Shown: in pieces, positions 7,172 to 14,998 of the stretch
How the letters are laid out: the number at the start of each line of letters is the position of its first letter
Position numbering within the stretch: position 1 is the first letter of the stretch
NCBI GenBank assembly: GCA_040081265.1
Contig: JBEBGV010000082.1
Coordinates: forward strand, 1-19,049
DNA length: 19,049 bases
Direction of reading: 5' to 3'
Source: JBEBGV01 sp040081265
GTDB taxonomy: Bacteria > Acidobacteriota > Vicinamibacteria > Vicinamibacterales > UBA2999
Program-made: the position numbers and the translations under genes
The notes under the pieces: model-generated
Databases searched by the model: none
What the model was told of the DNA's origin: nothing
What the model saw: only the letters and a program-made list of their open reading frames with translations

Positions 7172-8368
7172 ATGATGTTCAATATTCTGCGACGCATCGC
7201 CATCGCCAGTGTCATTGCCGGGTCCGCCGCAGCAGTCGCGACCGTGGCGCTTGGCGCGCAAGGCGTCAAAATCACTGATCCGACATCAGTGGTGATGATC
7301 GTGAACCGAGACTCGAATGACATCGGTTTCATGGACATCAAGACCAACAAGATGATCGGCAACGTGTTCCTGGGGAACAACGTCAACCCGCACATGGTGA
7401 TGATGTCGCCTGACGGCCGCTACGTCGTGACCGGTGGCACGCGCGCTAACAAAGCGTTCATTATCGACACGCGCACGCTCCAACTGGTCAAGGTCATCCC
7501 CACGGACATTGCGCCGGAGCACCTTGCGTTCTCCCCCGACAGTCGCTGGTACTACCAGGGGAACCCCGATGGCGATTCGATCTCGGTCATCGACATGCAG
7601 TCACTCAGCAAGATCAAGACGATTCCCGGCTTCGTGGAGCCGCTCAACGTCACGTTCCTTCCTGATGGATCGAAGGCGTACGTTGGCAACTATGGTGCGC
7701 ACTGGGTCGGGGTCGTCGACGTTCGGCGCCACGAACTGCTGAAGAAAATTCAGGTCGGCAGCATCCCTGGCGTCGCCAAGCTCGACCCGGCCAAGTACCT
7801 CGGCGGGATCAAGGGGATCAACATCGCCGCCCCGTCGATTGACGGGCGATATCTCTACGCGGCCGACAGTGATCTCGCCGTGGTCGGTGTCATCGACACC
7901 CGCGAGGACAAGGTGATCAAGACCATCCGAGTCGGCCGCGATCCGTGGCGTATTTACATGAGTCACGACGGGAAATACGGCATCACCGCCAACAACGGCG
8001 ACGAGACGATCTCGATCATCGACACGAGGTCGAACAGTGTGGCGGCGACGCTCGAAGCCGGTCCCGACATGACCGGCATCAACTTCGCCGGCGGCAAGGC
8101 TTATGTCATCAGCTCCACGAGCGGATTCGTGTATGTCTACGACATGTCGAGCCTGAAGCCGGCCGGGCGCATCAAGATTGGCACCAACGTCCAGCTGGAG
8201 ACGGCGACGACGGATGCTCAGGATCGGAAGATCTACTTGGCAGAGTCGACCAACCACGAGGTGGTGATCATCGATTCGATGGACAACTCCCTCCAGCGGG
8301 TCAGAAACGTTGGCCTCTATCCCTGGGGGACGCACATCATGGATAGTAAAGACAACTACTGCCATTGA
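7172..8368 (+). CDS. secreted YVTN/YncE-type beta-propeller protein
   Basis: A 398-residue protein. The start is the ATG at 7172 (or 7175), preceded by AGGAG at 7163-7167 and 22 bases after the porin stop. A signal peptide (residues about 1-30, IAIASVIAGSAAAVATVALGA) sends it to the periplasm. The rest is made of roughly 40-residue repeats of the YVTN family, with recurring strands such as NRDSNDIGFMDIKTNK, DSISVIDMQSLSKIKTI, YVGNYGAHWVGVVDVRR, AVVGVIDTREDKVIKTI and ETISIIDTRSNSVAATL, enough for a seven-bladed propeller. Such propellers usually provide a binding surface; no catalytic or heme motif (CxxCH) is seen. Its tight position between the porin and the adaptor suggests that it assists assembly, sensing or metal handling of this pump, but its exact job is unknown. 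Confidence 0.88.
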   Translation: MMFNILRRIAIASVIAGSAAAVATVALGAQGVKITDPTSVVMIVNRDSNDIGFMDIKTNKMIGNVFLGNNVNPHMVMMSPDGRYVVTGGTRANKAFIIDTRTLQLVKVIPTDIAPEHLAFSPDSRWYYQGNPDGDSISVIDMQSLSKIKTIPGFVEPLNVTFLPDGSKAYVGNYGAHWVGVVDVRRHELLKKIQVGSIPGVAKLDPAKYLGGIKGINIAAPSIDGRYLYAADSDLAVVGVIDTREDKVIKTIRVGRDPWRIYMSHDGKYGITANNGDETISIIDTRSNSVAATLEAGPDMTGINFAGGKAYVISSTSGFVYVYDMSSLKPAGRIKIGTNVQLETATTDAQDRKIYLAESTNHEVVIIDSMDNSLQRVRNVGLYPWGTHIMDSKDNYCH

Positions 8369-8427
8369 GCTCTGACGGGAGGCTGTCGACTGGCCGTGTC
8401 CCGGCAGCCTTATCCGCCAGCACGAAC

Positions 8428-9090
8428 ATGCAGGTCACCTTTCGCGCGTCTATTGCCGGCGTCCTTCTCCTGGCGTCGATCAGTGCCACACCGCTCGCCC
8501 AGAGCATCCGGGACCGCATCCGTCTCAGCAAGGACAAGCAAACGCCGATTACGGAGGCCCAGGCGACCGAACTGACGCTGACGCTCAGTGACGTCGCGGT
8601 TCGGCCGATTCAGGTCTGGGTCCGTACCGCCGGGCGCATCGACGGTACGGGCCGGACCATCACGGCCTCCGTGGCGCCCATGGATGCCGGCCATGTCAAG
8701 GTCGGCCAACGCGTTCGGGCGTTTCCGCCCGAGTCACGGTCGTCGATGTTCCAGGCAAAGATCTCGAAGGTGGCGGTGCAGGGCAACATTATGACGGTGA
8801 CCGCGACGCTGACAGGGCCTGCGCATACGGGCAGTTCACACTACGTGCTCGAGATCGTGACCGAGCCGCTGGAAGTCTTGGCGGTGCCGAATGAAGCCAT
8901 TATCGAAGCGGAAGGCAAGCACGTCGTGTATGTGCAGGTCGAGAAGGGCCGCTACCAGCCACGGAACATTGGGCCGGGTCTTCAGGGTGAGCTGTATACG
9001 CAGGTGCTGAGTGGTCTCAAGGCAGGTGAGCAGGTCGTGACGTTCGGGAGCTTCTTCATCGACGCCGACCACCAACTCAAAGGTTCGTAA
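8428..9090 (+). CDS. minimal RND periplasmic adaptor (C-terminal domains only, no hairpin)
   Basis: A 220-residue protein. The start at ATG 8428 is chosen because a signal peptide begins there (residues 1-25, IAGVLLLASISATPLAQ); an in-frame TTG at 8365 overlaps the previous stop, and neither has a good ribosome-binding site. Residues about 40-130 look like the adaptor beta-barrel (VWVRTAGRIDGTG, VKVGQRVRAFPPESR). Residues about 135-218 match the membrane-proximal domain of CusB/CzcB adaptors (LAVPNEAIIEAEGKHVVYV ... VLSGLKAGEQVVTFGSFFID). The full CusB-type adaptor at 16333 has 525 residues; the lipoyl domain and helical hairpin that reach the outer-membrane channel are missing here. The reading frame is intact and ends 10 bases before the CusA start, so it looks like a real short adaptor rather than a decayed gene. 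Confidence 0.8.
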   Translation: MQVTFRASIAGVLLLASISATPLAQSIRDRIRLSKDKQTPITEAQATELTLTLSDVAVRPIQVWVRTAGRIDGTGRTITASVAPMDAGHVKVGQRVRAFPPESRSSMFQAKISKVAVQGNIMTVTATLTGPAHTGSSHYVLEIVTEPLEVLAVPNEAIIEAEGKHVVYVQVEKGRYQPRNIGPGLQGELYTQVLSGLKAGEQVVTFGSFFIDADHQLKGS

Positions 9091-9100
9091 GCGGTCTAGG

Positions 9101-12100
9101 ATGATCACGGCCATCATCAGGAACGTCATCCGGTTTCGCCCGCTGGTCTGGGTCATCACGGCGGTGCTGGCCGCTCTCAGCGCGTCCGCGCTGTGGACCG
9201 CACCGCTCGACGCCATCCCCGACATTGCCGATCCCCAGGTCATCGTCTACGCGAAGTGGTCTCGCAGTCCGCTGGTCATCGAAACAGAAGTGACCGAGCC
9301 GATCATCCGCGCGTTGGCGGGCTCGCCGGACATCCAGTCGATACGGGGCACCTCACACATGGGGTACTCCTTCGTCTACGTCATTCTCCGGGACGCCAGT
9401 CGTCGAGCGCTCGTCCGGCAGTACATCGCCGACCGCCTCAGCGCGATTCGGACGCAGCTGCCCGCCGACGCCAACGTGGTCATCGGCCCCAATGCCAGCA
9501 GCGTTGGATGGATTTTTCAATACGCACTCGTCGACCAGTTACGTACGCGGGACCTGCGCGAACTGCGGTTGCTCAACGAAAGCCTGGTGAAGCCGACGCT
9601 GCAGTTGGCCGCCGGTGTGGCGGAAGTGGCCTCGGTTGGCGGGCTCGACAAGCAGTATCAGGTGCGCTTGTTGCCGCCGCTCTTGAGCAGCCGTGGAATC
9701 ACACTCAGGCAGGTCATTTCGGCGTTTCAAGGCGCATTTCAGGAGGCGGGCGGCCGCACCATCGAAGTCACGAACCGCGAGTATCAGCTGCGCGGTTCGG
9801 TCAACACGGAGAACCTCGACAAACTCGAATACCTGGTCGTCGGTCGCGACAAAGCCGGGCTGGCGGTCCACCTGCGCGACGTCGGCTACTTGCAGGTCGG
9901 TTATGACGTGCGCCGCGGTATCGCGGATCTGGACGGCGAAGGCGAGGTCGTCGGCGGCATCGTCATCATGGAACAGGGGCGCAACGTCCTGGCGGTCACC
10001 AACTCGCTGCGGGACCGGCTAGCGCAGATCAAGCTAACCTTGCCAGAGGGGCTCGACGTTGTCACCACCTACGACCGATCCTCGCTGATCTGGGACACGC
10101 TCACCAACTTCTTCCAGGCGATCGGCTATGAGTTGCTCGTGGTCATCGTGATCATCGCCGTCGCGCTGAAGAACGTCAGGGCGGCAGTGGCCCCGGTGTG
10201 CGTCCTCTTGCTCGGCACGCTCTTCACCGCGCTGCCGCTCTCGGCCTTCGACCAGACCATCAATCTGTTCGCCCTTGCCGGGCTCGCCATCGCCATCGGG
10301 GAGATGGCCGACGCGACGATTGTGATCGTTGAGAACTGCACGGCGGAGCTGGCCAGACGCGGCACCTCCACGGCCGCAGAGCGCATGGAGACGATCATTC
10401 ACGCCACCGCGACGATGACCCGACCGCTGCTGTTCTCGATGCTGATCATCGTGACGTCGTTCCTGCCGATTTTTTTTCTCGGCGCGCGGGAAGGTCGGCT
10501 CTTCAACCCCCTGGCGTTCAGCAAGACGTTCGCGATGGCGCTGTCAACGTTACTGACGCTCTTCTTGCTTCCGGTGATCATCGTCTGGATTTTCAAGCGC
10601 CACACGGTCCCCGCGCCTCGCAGGGCTGAAGGCCGGATCGTCGGCGCCTATCGCCGCGCCCTGGTTGGGACGATTCGCTATCGATACGCGTTCGTGGGCA
10701 TCAGCATCGCGCTGTTCGTCGGCGCCGCCGTGGTCATGATGGGCTTCCAGAAAGACTACATGCCGGAGATGGAGGAAGGCTCCATCCTGTACATGCCGAC
10801 GACGTTGCCCGGCCTGCCCTCCAAAGAGGCTGGCTGGATCCTCCAGCAGATGGACAAGAAGCTGAAAGCCTTTCCGGAGGTTGAGCGGGTCTTCGGCAAG
10901 CTCGGGCGCGCGGACACGGCCACCGATCCCGCGCCTGTCGAGATGATCGAGACCACGGTCACGCTCAAGCCACGGTCGCAATGGCGCGAGGGCATGACCA
11001 AGGACAAACTGATCGCTGAAATGAACGAAGCGATGCAGGTGGTCGGGTACGTCAACAGCTGGACCCAGCCGATCAACACCCGCGTCATGATGCAGGATAC
11101 CGGTATCCAGACGCCTGTTGGCATCAAGGTTAAGGGCGCGGACCTGGCGGTCATCGAGGAGGTGGCCGGCAAGGCGGAAGCGCTGCTCAAGGACTACCCA
11201 GGCACGCAGGCGGTCATCGCCGAACGGATCTCGCGTGGCTACTTCCTGGACGCTAGGCTCGACCTCGAGCGTATGGCGGCGCACGGCGTGACGGTTGATG
11301 AAGCGATGCCGACCGTGCAGTTCGCGCTGGGTGGCGACAACGTCATCGGCATCCGGCAGTCGGACAAGACGGTCGTGCCGCTGGCGATCCAGTATTCACC
11401 TGAGTACGTCGACACGCTGGCTAAAGTCAAAAACGCACCGGTCATCACGGCCGACGGCCGATCGGTCCTGCTTGGTGACATCGCCGACGTGGCGGTGCGT
11501 GAAGCCCCGGAAATGATCCGAAATGACAACGGCATCCTCGCCGGCTATATCTACGTCTATCTCGATGGGATCACCGCGCCGGAGTATGTCGAGGGAGCAC
11601 GCGCGCACCTAAAGGAGCGTCTCACGTTGCCGGCAGGATACTCGTTGGAATGGACCGGACTCTACCAATACGCTCAGGACGCCCGGTCGACGCTGCGTGT
11701 CGTCGTGCCGATCACGTTGGCCATCATGTTCGGGCTGCTCGTCCTCGCGTTCCGATCCGTCGCCGATAGCTCGCTCATCATGCTGTCAGCGCCCTTCGCG
11801 CTGGTCGGTGGCGTACTGCTGCAGTGGTATCTCGGCTACGCGATGACCACCGCCGTTATCATCGGCTACGTGTCGCTCTTCGCCGTGGCCATTCAGACAG
11901 GCATTATCATGATTGAGTTCATCCGGGAGGCGCTGGCGCGGCGAACCGGAGACGAGTCCTACATGGACGCCGTGATTGCGGGATCCGTTGCGCGACTCAG
12001 GCCCAAGCTTATGACGGTGGCGACGACCGTGCTTGGACTCCTGCCGATCATGCTGGCTACTGGCTCCGGACTGGACATTACCAAACCGATTGCTGCGCCG

Positions 12101-12244
12101 ACATTTGGCGGGATGGTCACGTCGACCATCTACGTACTATTCCTGATTCCGTGTCTCTTTGCGATTGGCGAAGATATTCGACGGCGCTGGCCCGAACGGT
12201 TCCATGCTGGGGCTCCCGCAGTGTTGGTCGGAGAGGAGTCATGA
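9101..12244 (+). CDS. cusA: CusA-type Cu(I)/Ag(I) RND efflux pump
   Basis: A full-length 1047-residue inner-membrane RND transporter (E. coli CusA has 1047), driven by proton influx. It starts at ATG 9101 after a close AGG. The N terminus has the family signatures PLDAIPDIADPQVIVY and SVGWIFQYALVD. The three porter methionines of CusA (573, 623, 672) are present as Met565 (ILYMPTTLPG), Met615 (APVEMIETT) and Met664 (RVMMQDTGI), each shifted by exactly 8, which points to Cu(I)/Ag(I) rather than Zn/Co. In TM4, Asp404 (GEMADATIVIVEN) matches CusA Asp405, and Met402 matches CusA Met403. The RPKLMT lysine matches Lys984. The CusA Glu939 position is Gln932 (AVAIQTG), so the proton relay differs slightly. 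It overlaps the lipoprotein gene by ATGA, showing translational coupling. Confidence 0.95.
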   Translation: MITAIIRNVIRFRPLVWVITAVLAALSASALWTAPLDAIPDIADPQVIVYAKWSRSPLVIETEVTEPIIRALAGSPDIQSIRGTSHMGYSFVYVILRDASRRALVRQYIADRLSAIRTQLPADANVVIGPNASSVGWIFQYALVDQLRTRDLRELRLLNESLVKPTLQLAAGVAEVASVGGLDKQYQVRLLPPLLSSRGITLRQVISAFQGAFQEAGGRTIEVTNREYQLRGSVNTENLDKLEYLVVGRDKAGLAVHLRDVGYLQVGYDVRRGIADLDGEGEVVGGIVIMEQGRNVLAVTNSLRDRLAQIKLTLPEGLDVVTTYDRSSLIWDTLTNFFQAIGYELLVVIVIIAVALKNVRAAVAPVCVLLLGTLFTALPLSAFDQTINLFALAGLAIAIGEMADATIVIVENCTAELARRGTSTAAERMETIIHATATMTRPLLFSMLIIVTSFLPIFFLGAREGRLFNPLAFSKTFAMALSTLLTLFLLPVIIVWIFKRHTVPAPRRAEGRIVGAYRRALVGTIRYRYAFVGISIALFVGAAVVMMGFQKDYMPEMEEGSILYMPTTLPGLPSKEAGWILQQMDKKLKAFPEVERVFGKLGRADTATDPAPVEMIETTVTLKPRSQWREGMTKDKLIAEMNEAMQVVGYVNSWTQPINTRVMMQDTGIQTPVGIKVKGADLAVIEEVAGKAEALLKDYPGTQAVIAERISRGYFLDARLDLERMAAHGVTVDEAMPTVQFALGGDNVIGIRQSDKTVVPLAIQYSPEYVDTLAKVKNAPVITADGRSVLLGDIADVAVREAPEMIRNDNGILAGYIYVYLDGITAPEYVEGARAHLKERLTLPAGYSLEWTGLYQYAQDARSTLRVVVPITLAIMFGLLVLAFRSVADSSLIMLSAPFALVGGVLLQWYLGYAMTTAVIIGYVSLFAVAIQTGIIMIEFIREALARRTGDESYMDAVIAGSVARLRPKLMTVATTVLGLLPIMLATGSGLDITKPIAAPTFGGMVTSTIYVLFLIPCLFAIGEDIRRRWPERFHAGAPAVLVGEES

Positions 12245-12672
12245 CCGGGCGGAGGTCGCGGATGCTCGCCTGGACGTGGCTCCTGAGCGCGGGCCTGGCG
12301 GCAGCTGGCTGTTCAAGCAGCGGAGCGCCCCCGCCGGTCACCCAGGGCACCACGACCGGTGCAGGCATGGAAATAGGATTTCAAACTGACGCGGAACCGC
12401 CGGTCGCGGGCGACAACACCGTCCTCGTGACGGTCGCACAGGGCGGTGCGCCGGTTACCGACGCCGCGGTGACCGCCGTGTTCTCGATGCCGGCGATGCC
12501 CGCGATGAACATGCCCGAGATGCGCAGTACGGCGACACTGACACCGCGCGGCGACGGCCGCTACTCCGGCACGGGTCACCTGGCGATGGCAGGGACATGG
12601 AATGTCCGCGTGACCATTTCTCGCGGTGCCGAGGAACTGGGCACCAAGACCCTCAGTATCGTCGCGAAGTAG
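12241..12672 (+). CDS. Met-rich YtkA/FixH-like lipoprotein (putative periplasmic copper chaperone)
   Basis: A 143-residue protein starting at ATG 12241, overlapping the pump stop (ATGA), with GAGAGGAG just upstream. Residues 1-24 form a lipoprotein signal ending LAAAGC. A low-complexity linker leads to a YtkA/FixH-like beta-sandwich (residues about 42-143: DAEPPVAGDNTVLVTV ... GRYSGTGHLAMAGTWNVRVTI). Its core has a methionine cluster at residues 83-94, MPAMPAMNMPEM, well suited to Cu(I) or Ag(I). The same module occurs in the 16333 adaptor and the 17951 lipoprotein. Coupling to CusA suggests that it collects or delivers periplasmic metal for this pump, as CusF does in E. coli; the fold is not CusF's. 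Metal binding is inferred from the motif and the context. Confidence 0.87.
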   Translation: MTGRRSRMLAWTWLLSAGLAAAGCSSSGAPPPVTQGTTTGAGMEIGFQTDAEPPVAGDNTVLVTVAQGGAPVTDAAVTAVFSMPAMPAMNMPEMRSTATLTPRGDGRYSGTGHLAMAGTWNVRVTISRGAEELGTKTLSIVAK

Positions 12673-12678
12673 CAGGTC

Positions 12679-13452
12679 GTGGCAACGGGGGTCAACCGTC
12701 ATCGCCGGACTCGGACCCGTGACAACCTTCCTCCAGCGCGGCGTCGAGCGGTCGTGGCAACGCTCAGTATTGCAGTGCTGGTCGCGACAGGGGCCGTGAT
12801 CCTCCGCTCGCGGGTGACGAAGGAGCCAGACACGCGTGCGGTGATCACCGTCGATTCTCAACAACGCAATCCGCGTGTGCAACCGACGGTGAGTGACGCG
12901 GACCTTCAGCGAGCCGCCGATAGTCTACTCGCGGCGACGAATCCTGAGCTTCCAGAAAACAAGTACTTCACCGAGTTCGCCCGAGACAAGCTCCGGTGGA
13001 TGGTCAGGGAAAGCGCTGCTGGTCGCCTCACCGTGGCCTTCGTGATCGACACGGCTGGTGGCGACCTGCCCCCGGAGGTCATGATGGCAGCGACACGGCT
13101 GGACGGCCAGCCAACGATCTTTATTGCGAAGCCGCGATTTGCCAGGTTCCTGTCCGAGGGAGGGCGCACCACGCCGCCCTTCAGCCAGCAGCAAAAGAAT
13201 GACTTCTCGGTTGCTTTAATTCACGAAACCGTCCATCTGCTGGGATGGGCAGGGCCACCCCCCACTCGTGAACAGCGCGCGCAGGAGGAATCACGGGCAT
13301 GGCGCGATGTCACCTTGGGAGTCGTCAGGCCGTGGCGAGCCGCGAACCAGCCACTCCATCACCGTTTGATTCAAGTTGACGATGCGTTTCTGAGCTGCGA
13401 CGACGCAATTCCGTGCCCAGCGATTGCGCTGCTGGTCAGGTTGACTCAGTGA
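12679..13452 (+). CDS. membrane-anchored HExxH protein (putative zinc metalloprotease)
   Basis: A 257-residue protein starting at GTG 12679, 6 bases after the lipoprotein stop, so probably in the same operon. A single hydrophobic segment at residues about 26-44 (VVATLSIAVLVATGAVI) anchors it with the bulk in the periplasm. Residues about 70-110 are helical (DADLQRAADSLLAATNPELP). A zinc-protease signature occurs at 182-186, in LIHETVHLLGW (His182, Glu183, His186), with Glu203 or Glu204 (QEESRAW) well placed as third ligand. I do not recognise the family. It may process or quality-control envelope proteins under metal stress. Its end lies just before a rearranged region and converges on a broken pump gene, so its last residues (from about 225) could be altered. 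Confidence 0.72.
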   Translation: MATGVNRHRRTRTRDNLPPARRRAVVATLSIAVLVATGAVILRSRVTKEPDTRAVITVDSQQRNPRVQPTVSDADLQRAADSLLAATNPELPENKYFTEFARDKLRWMVRESAAGRLTVAFVIDTAGGDLPPEVMMAATRLDGQPTIFIAKPRFARFLSEGGRTTPPFSQQQKNDFSVALIHETVHLLGWAGPPPTREQRAQEESRAWRDVTLGVVRPWRAANQPLHHRLIQVDDAFLSCDDAIPCPAIALLVRLTQ

Positions 13453-13506
13453 CGGGGCGTCCACGGTTCTACTCGATCGTCCCACGTGAGGTGACTGAGG
13501 ACGGCG

Positions 13507-13806
13507 AATGAGCGGCAGCACGATCATCACGATCAGTGCCGATCGTGCGTGGAACAGGAACACCAGGCAGATGACCGTGACGACCACCGCCTGCTGGATC
13601 AGCGTGTTCTTCAGGGTGTTGACAGAGCCGAGGATCAGCTCCGACCGGTCGTACGTGGGAATGAGGCGGACACCGTCCGGGAGGCGCAGTGTGGCGATCT
13701 CGGATTCGAGTGCTTGGATCACCTGCAGCGCATTCGAGCCGATGCGCATCACGACGATTCCGCCCACCGCCTCGCCCGTGCCGTTCCAGTCGGCGGCGCC
13801 GCGACG
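13507..13806 (-). pseudogene. 100-codon internal remnant of a CusA/CzcA-type RND pump
   Basis: On the - strand, 100 codons translate to a piece matching CusA residues around 280-370: RRGAADWNGTGEAVGGIVVM, LPDGVRLIPTYDRSEL and VVVTVICLVFLFHARSAL, ending at VLPL, where the first transmembrane bundle should continue. Homology stops abruptly at both ends: at about 13507, where the frame runs into unrelated sequence, and at about 13806, where a P-type ATPase fragment begins on the other strand. It has no start and cannot make a pump. It differs from the matching part of the 9101 pump, so it comes from a different CusA-type gene; it could be compared with the 18424 pump only beyond the window. Confidence 0.82.
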
Positions 13807-13811
13807 GATCG

Positions 13812-14249
13812 ACAGTGATGTTCGTGTCTGTTGACGGCCGTGTCGCCGGCCTGCTGGCCGTGGCCGACCCGGTGAAGCCTTCCACGAAAGAGGCGATCGA
13901 CTTGCTCCACCGTGAGGGTCTGCGGGTGGTGATGCTGACCGGCGACAACCAGACGACGGCGGACGCCGTCGGGAAGGCGCTGGGGCTCGACGACATTCGC
14001 GCCGACGTCCTGCCCGCGCAGAAGCGCGACGTCATCCTCGAGCTGCAGCGCCAGGGTCGCGTGGTGGCGATGGCGGGTGACGGAATCAATGATGCCCCGG
14101 CGCTCGCAGCTGCCGAGGTCGGCATCGCAATGGGCACGGGAACGGATGTCGCGATGGAGAGCGCGGGCATCACGCTGGTGAAGGGTGATCTGCGCGGCAT
14201 CGCGCGGGCGCGTCGGCTGAGTCGGGCAACGATGCGCAACATTCGCCAG
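13812..14249 (+). pseudogene. copA: fragment of a CopA-type Cu(I) P-type ATPase (P-domain only)
   Basis: About 146 codons match the C-terminal part of the ATPase cytoplasmic headpiece: TVMFVSVDGRVAG, VADPVKPSTKEAI, the hinge motif MLTGDNQTTADAV, the MAGDGINDAPALAAAEVGIA magnesium-binding motif and MGTGTDVAMESAGITLVKGD, ending at ATMRNIRQ. The transmembrane CPC motif, the phosphorylated DKTGT and the A-domain TGE are all upstream parts that are absent, as are the last two membrane helices. The frame runs on to 14531 with unrelated residues. It abuts the RND remnant with almost no gap. Such a fragment cannot transport metal and should be regarded as dead. It shows that a copper ATPase gene once belonged to this locus or to its donor. 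Confidence 0.87.
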
Positions 14250-14268
14250 ACGCCGCGAAACCGTCGCC

Positions 14269-14463
14269 ATGGCCCTGGGCCGACGCGTACGAGGCCTGCG
14301 GCACGCGCACGAATGGACCCAGGAACGGCTGGCGGAGGAGTCCGATCTGGATCGCAGCTACATTGCCGGCATCGAAATGGGCAGCCGCAACCCGTCTCTG
14401 AACGCACTGGACCGTCTCGCGCAGGCGTTCCGACTATCGCTCGCAGAACTGTTCAAGTTCTAA
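14269..14463 (+). CDS. small XRE/Cro-type helix-turn-helix regulator
   Basis: A 64-residue protein that is one complete XRE domain: LGRRVRGLRHAHEWTQERLA (helices 1-2), then DLDRSYIAGIEMGSRNPSL (recognition helix) and LDRLAQAFRLSLAELFKF. It would be a DNA-binding dimer. The ATG at 14269 has no clear ribosome-binding site. The upstream in-frame codons read RRETVA, which resembles the usual N-terminal lead-in of this family, so the original start may have been lost in the rearrangement ending at about 14249. It sits between the ATPase fragment and the second pump operon and could regulate the latter, but nothing in the sequence proves this. Confidence 0.72.
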   Translation: MALGRRVRGLRHAHEWTQERLAEESDLDRSYIAGIEMGSRNPSLNALDRLAQAFRLSLAELFKF

Positions 14464-14554
14464 TCCGGCGTCAGCCAGGATTCAGGCTCGAACCTCGCGG
14501 CCGGCTACGCGCCCCATTGGCACCCGTTTGACATCCCTTTGGCCGCGGGCGAAC

Positions 14555-14917
14555 ATGCTACTGATGGTTCGAGCGGTTACACGGCGTGTGTCAGTGTGGG
14601 CCTTGGTGCTCGCCCTGGCATCCGTCTACTCGGTGACTTGCCTCGCCGGCGCGTTGCAGATGAGCGCAGCCCACGACGCCTGTGCTGGCATGGCCGGCAC
14701 CGAACGCCCCGCGGTAACCACCGATTGCTGTGCCGCTGGCGACATACGCGCGGTGACGAGCGGTCCAGCGTTTGCGCTCGCCGCCCCGGTCCCGATGGTC
14801 ATCGCGACCATCAACTTCGACATTACCGACCCGCTCGATGTGGGACAACAGGTCCAGTCGGACGCCTCTCCTCCCGGCAGGCCCACCTATCTCGGCATCT
14901 CGTCCTTCCGCATCTAG
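14555..14917 (+). CDS. small secreted Cys-containing protein of unknown function
   Basis: A 120-residue protein from ATG 14555 (ATG 14564 is also possible; a TTG at 14528 opens the frame). An N-terminal signal sequence or anchor (RRVSVWALVLALASVYSVTC) is followed by HDACAGMAG and TTDCCAAGD, a His, Met and Cys set that could bind a soft metal. The rest is Pro- and Ala-rich with no known fold. It lies 81 bases before the TolC-type gene and is probably the first gene of that operon. Short secreted proteins with His/Cys/Met clusters are common in copper loci, but I cannot place this one in a family. TTGACA at 14528-14533 lies 17 bases before a poor GAACAT and might be a promoter; this is weak. 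Confidence 0.6.
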   Translation: MLLMVRAVTRRVSVWALVLALASVYSVTCLAGALQMSAAHDACAGMAGTERPAVTTDCCAAGDIRAVTSGPAFALAAPVPMVIATINFDITDPLDVGQQVQSDASPPGRPTYLGISSFRI

Positions 14918-14998
14918 TCTCTTCGCCATTTGTTCGTAACGGTGCCACACGCGCTCCAGCGCGGTGTGCTGTCACTTGTTTCTTTGGCGAAGGTACAT

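Noticed and set aside
7601..8365. A 254-codon - strand frame opposite the propeller gene
   Set aside because: It mirrors the codon pattern of the + strand gene, whose propeller repeats and ribosome-binding site are convincing; the - strand product has no recognisable domain.
13818..14531. The ATPase fragment as a functional small P-domain protein
   Set aside because: It lacks the phosphorylated Asp, all membrane helices and the family's end, has no ribosome-binding site at its first ATG, and runs on into unrelated sequence in the wrong frame of the XRE gene.
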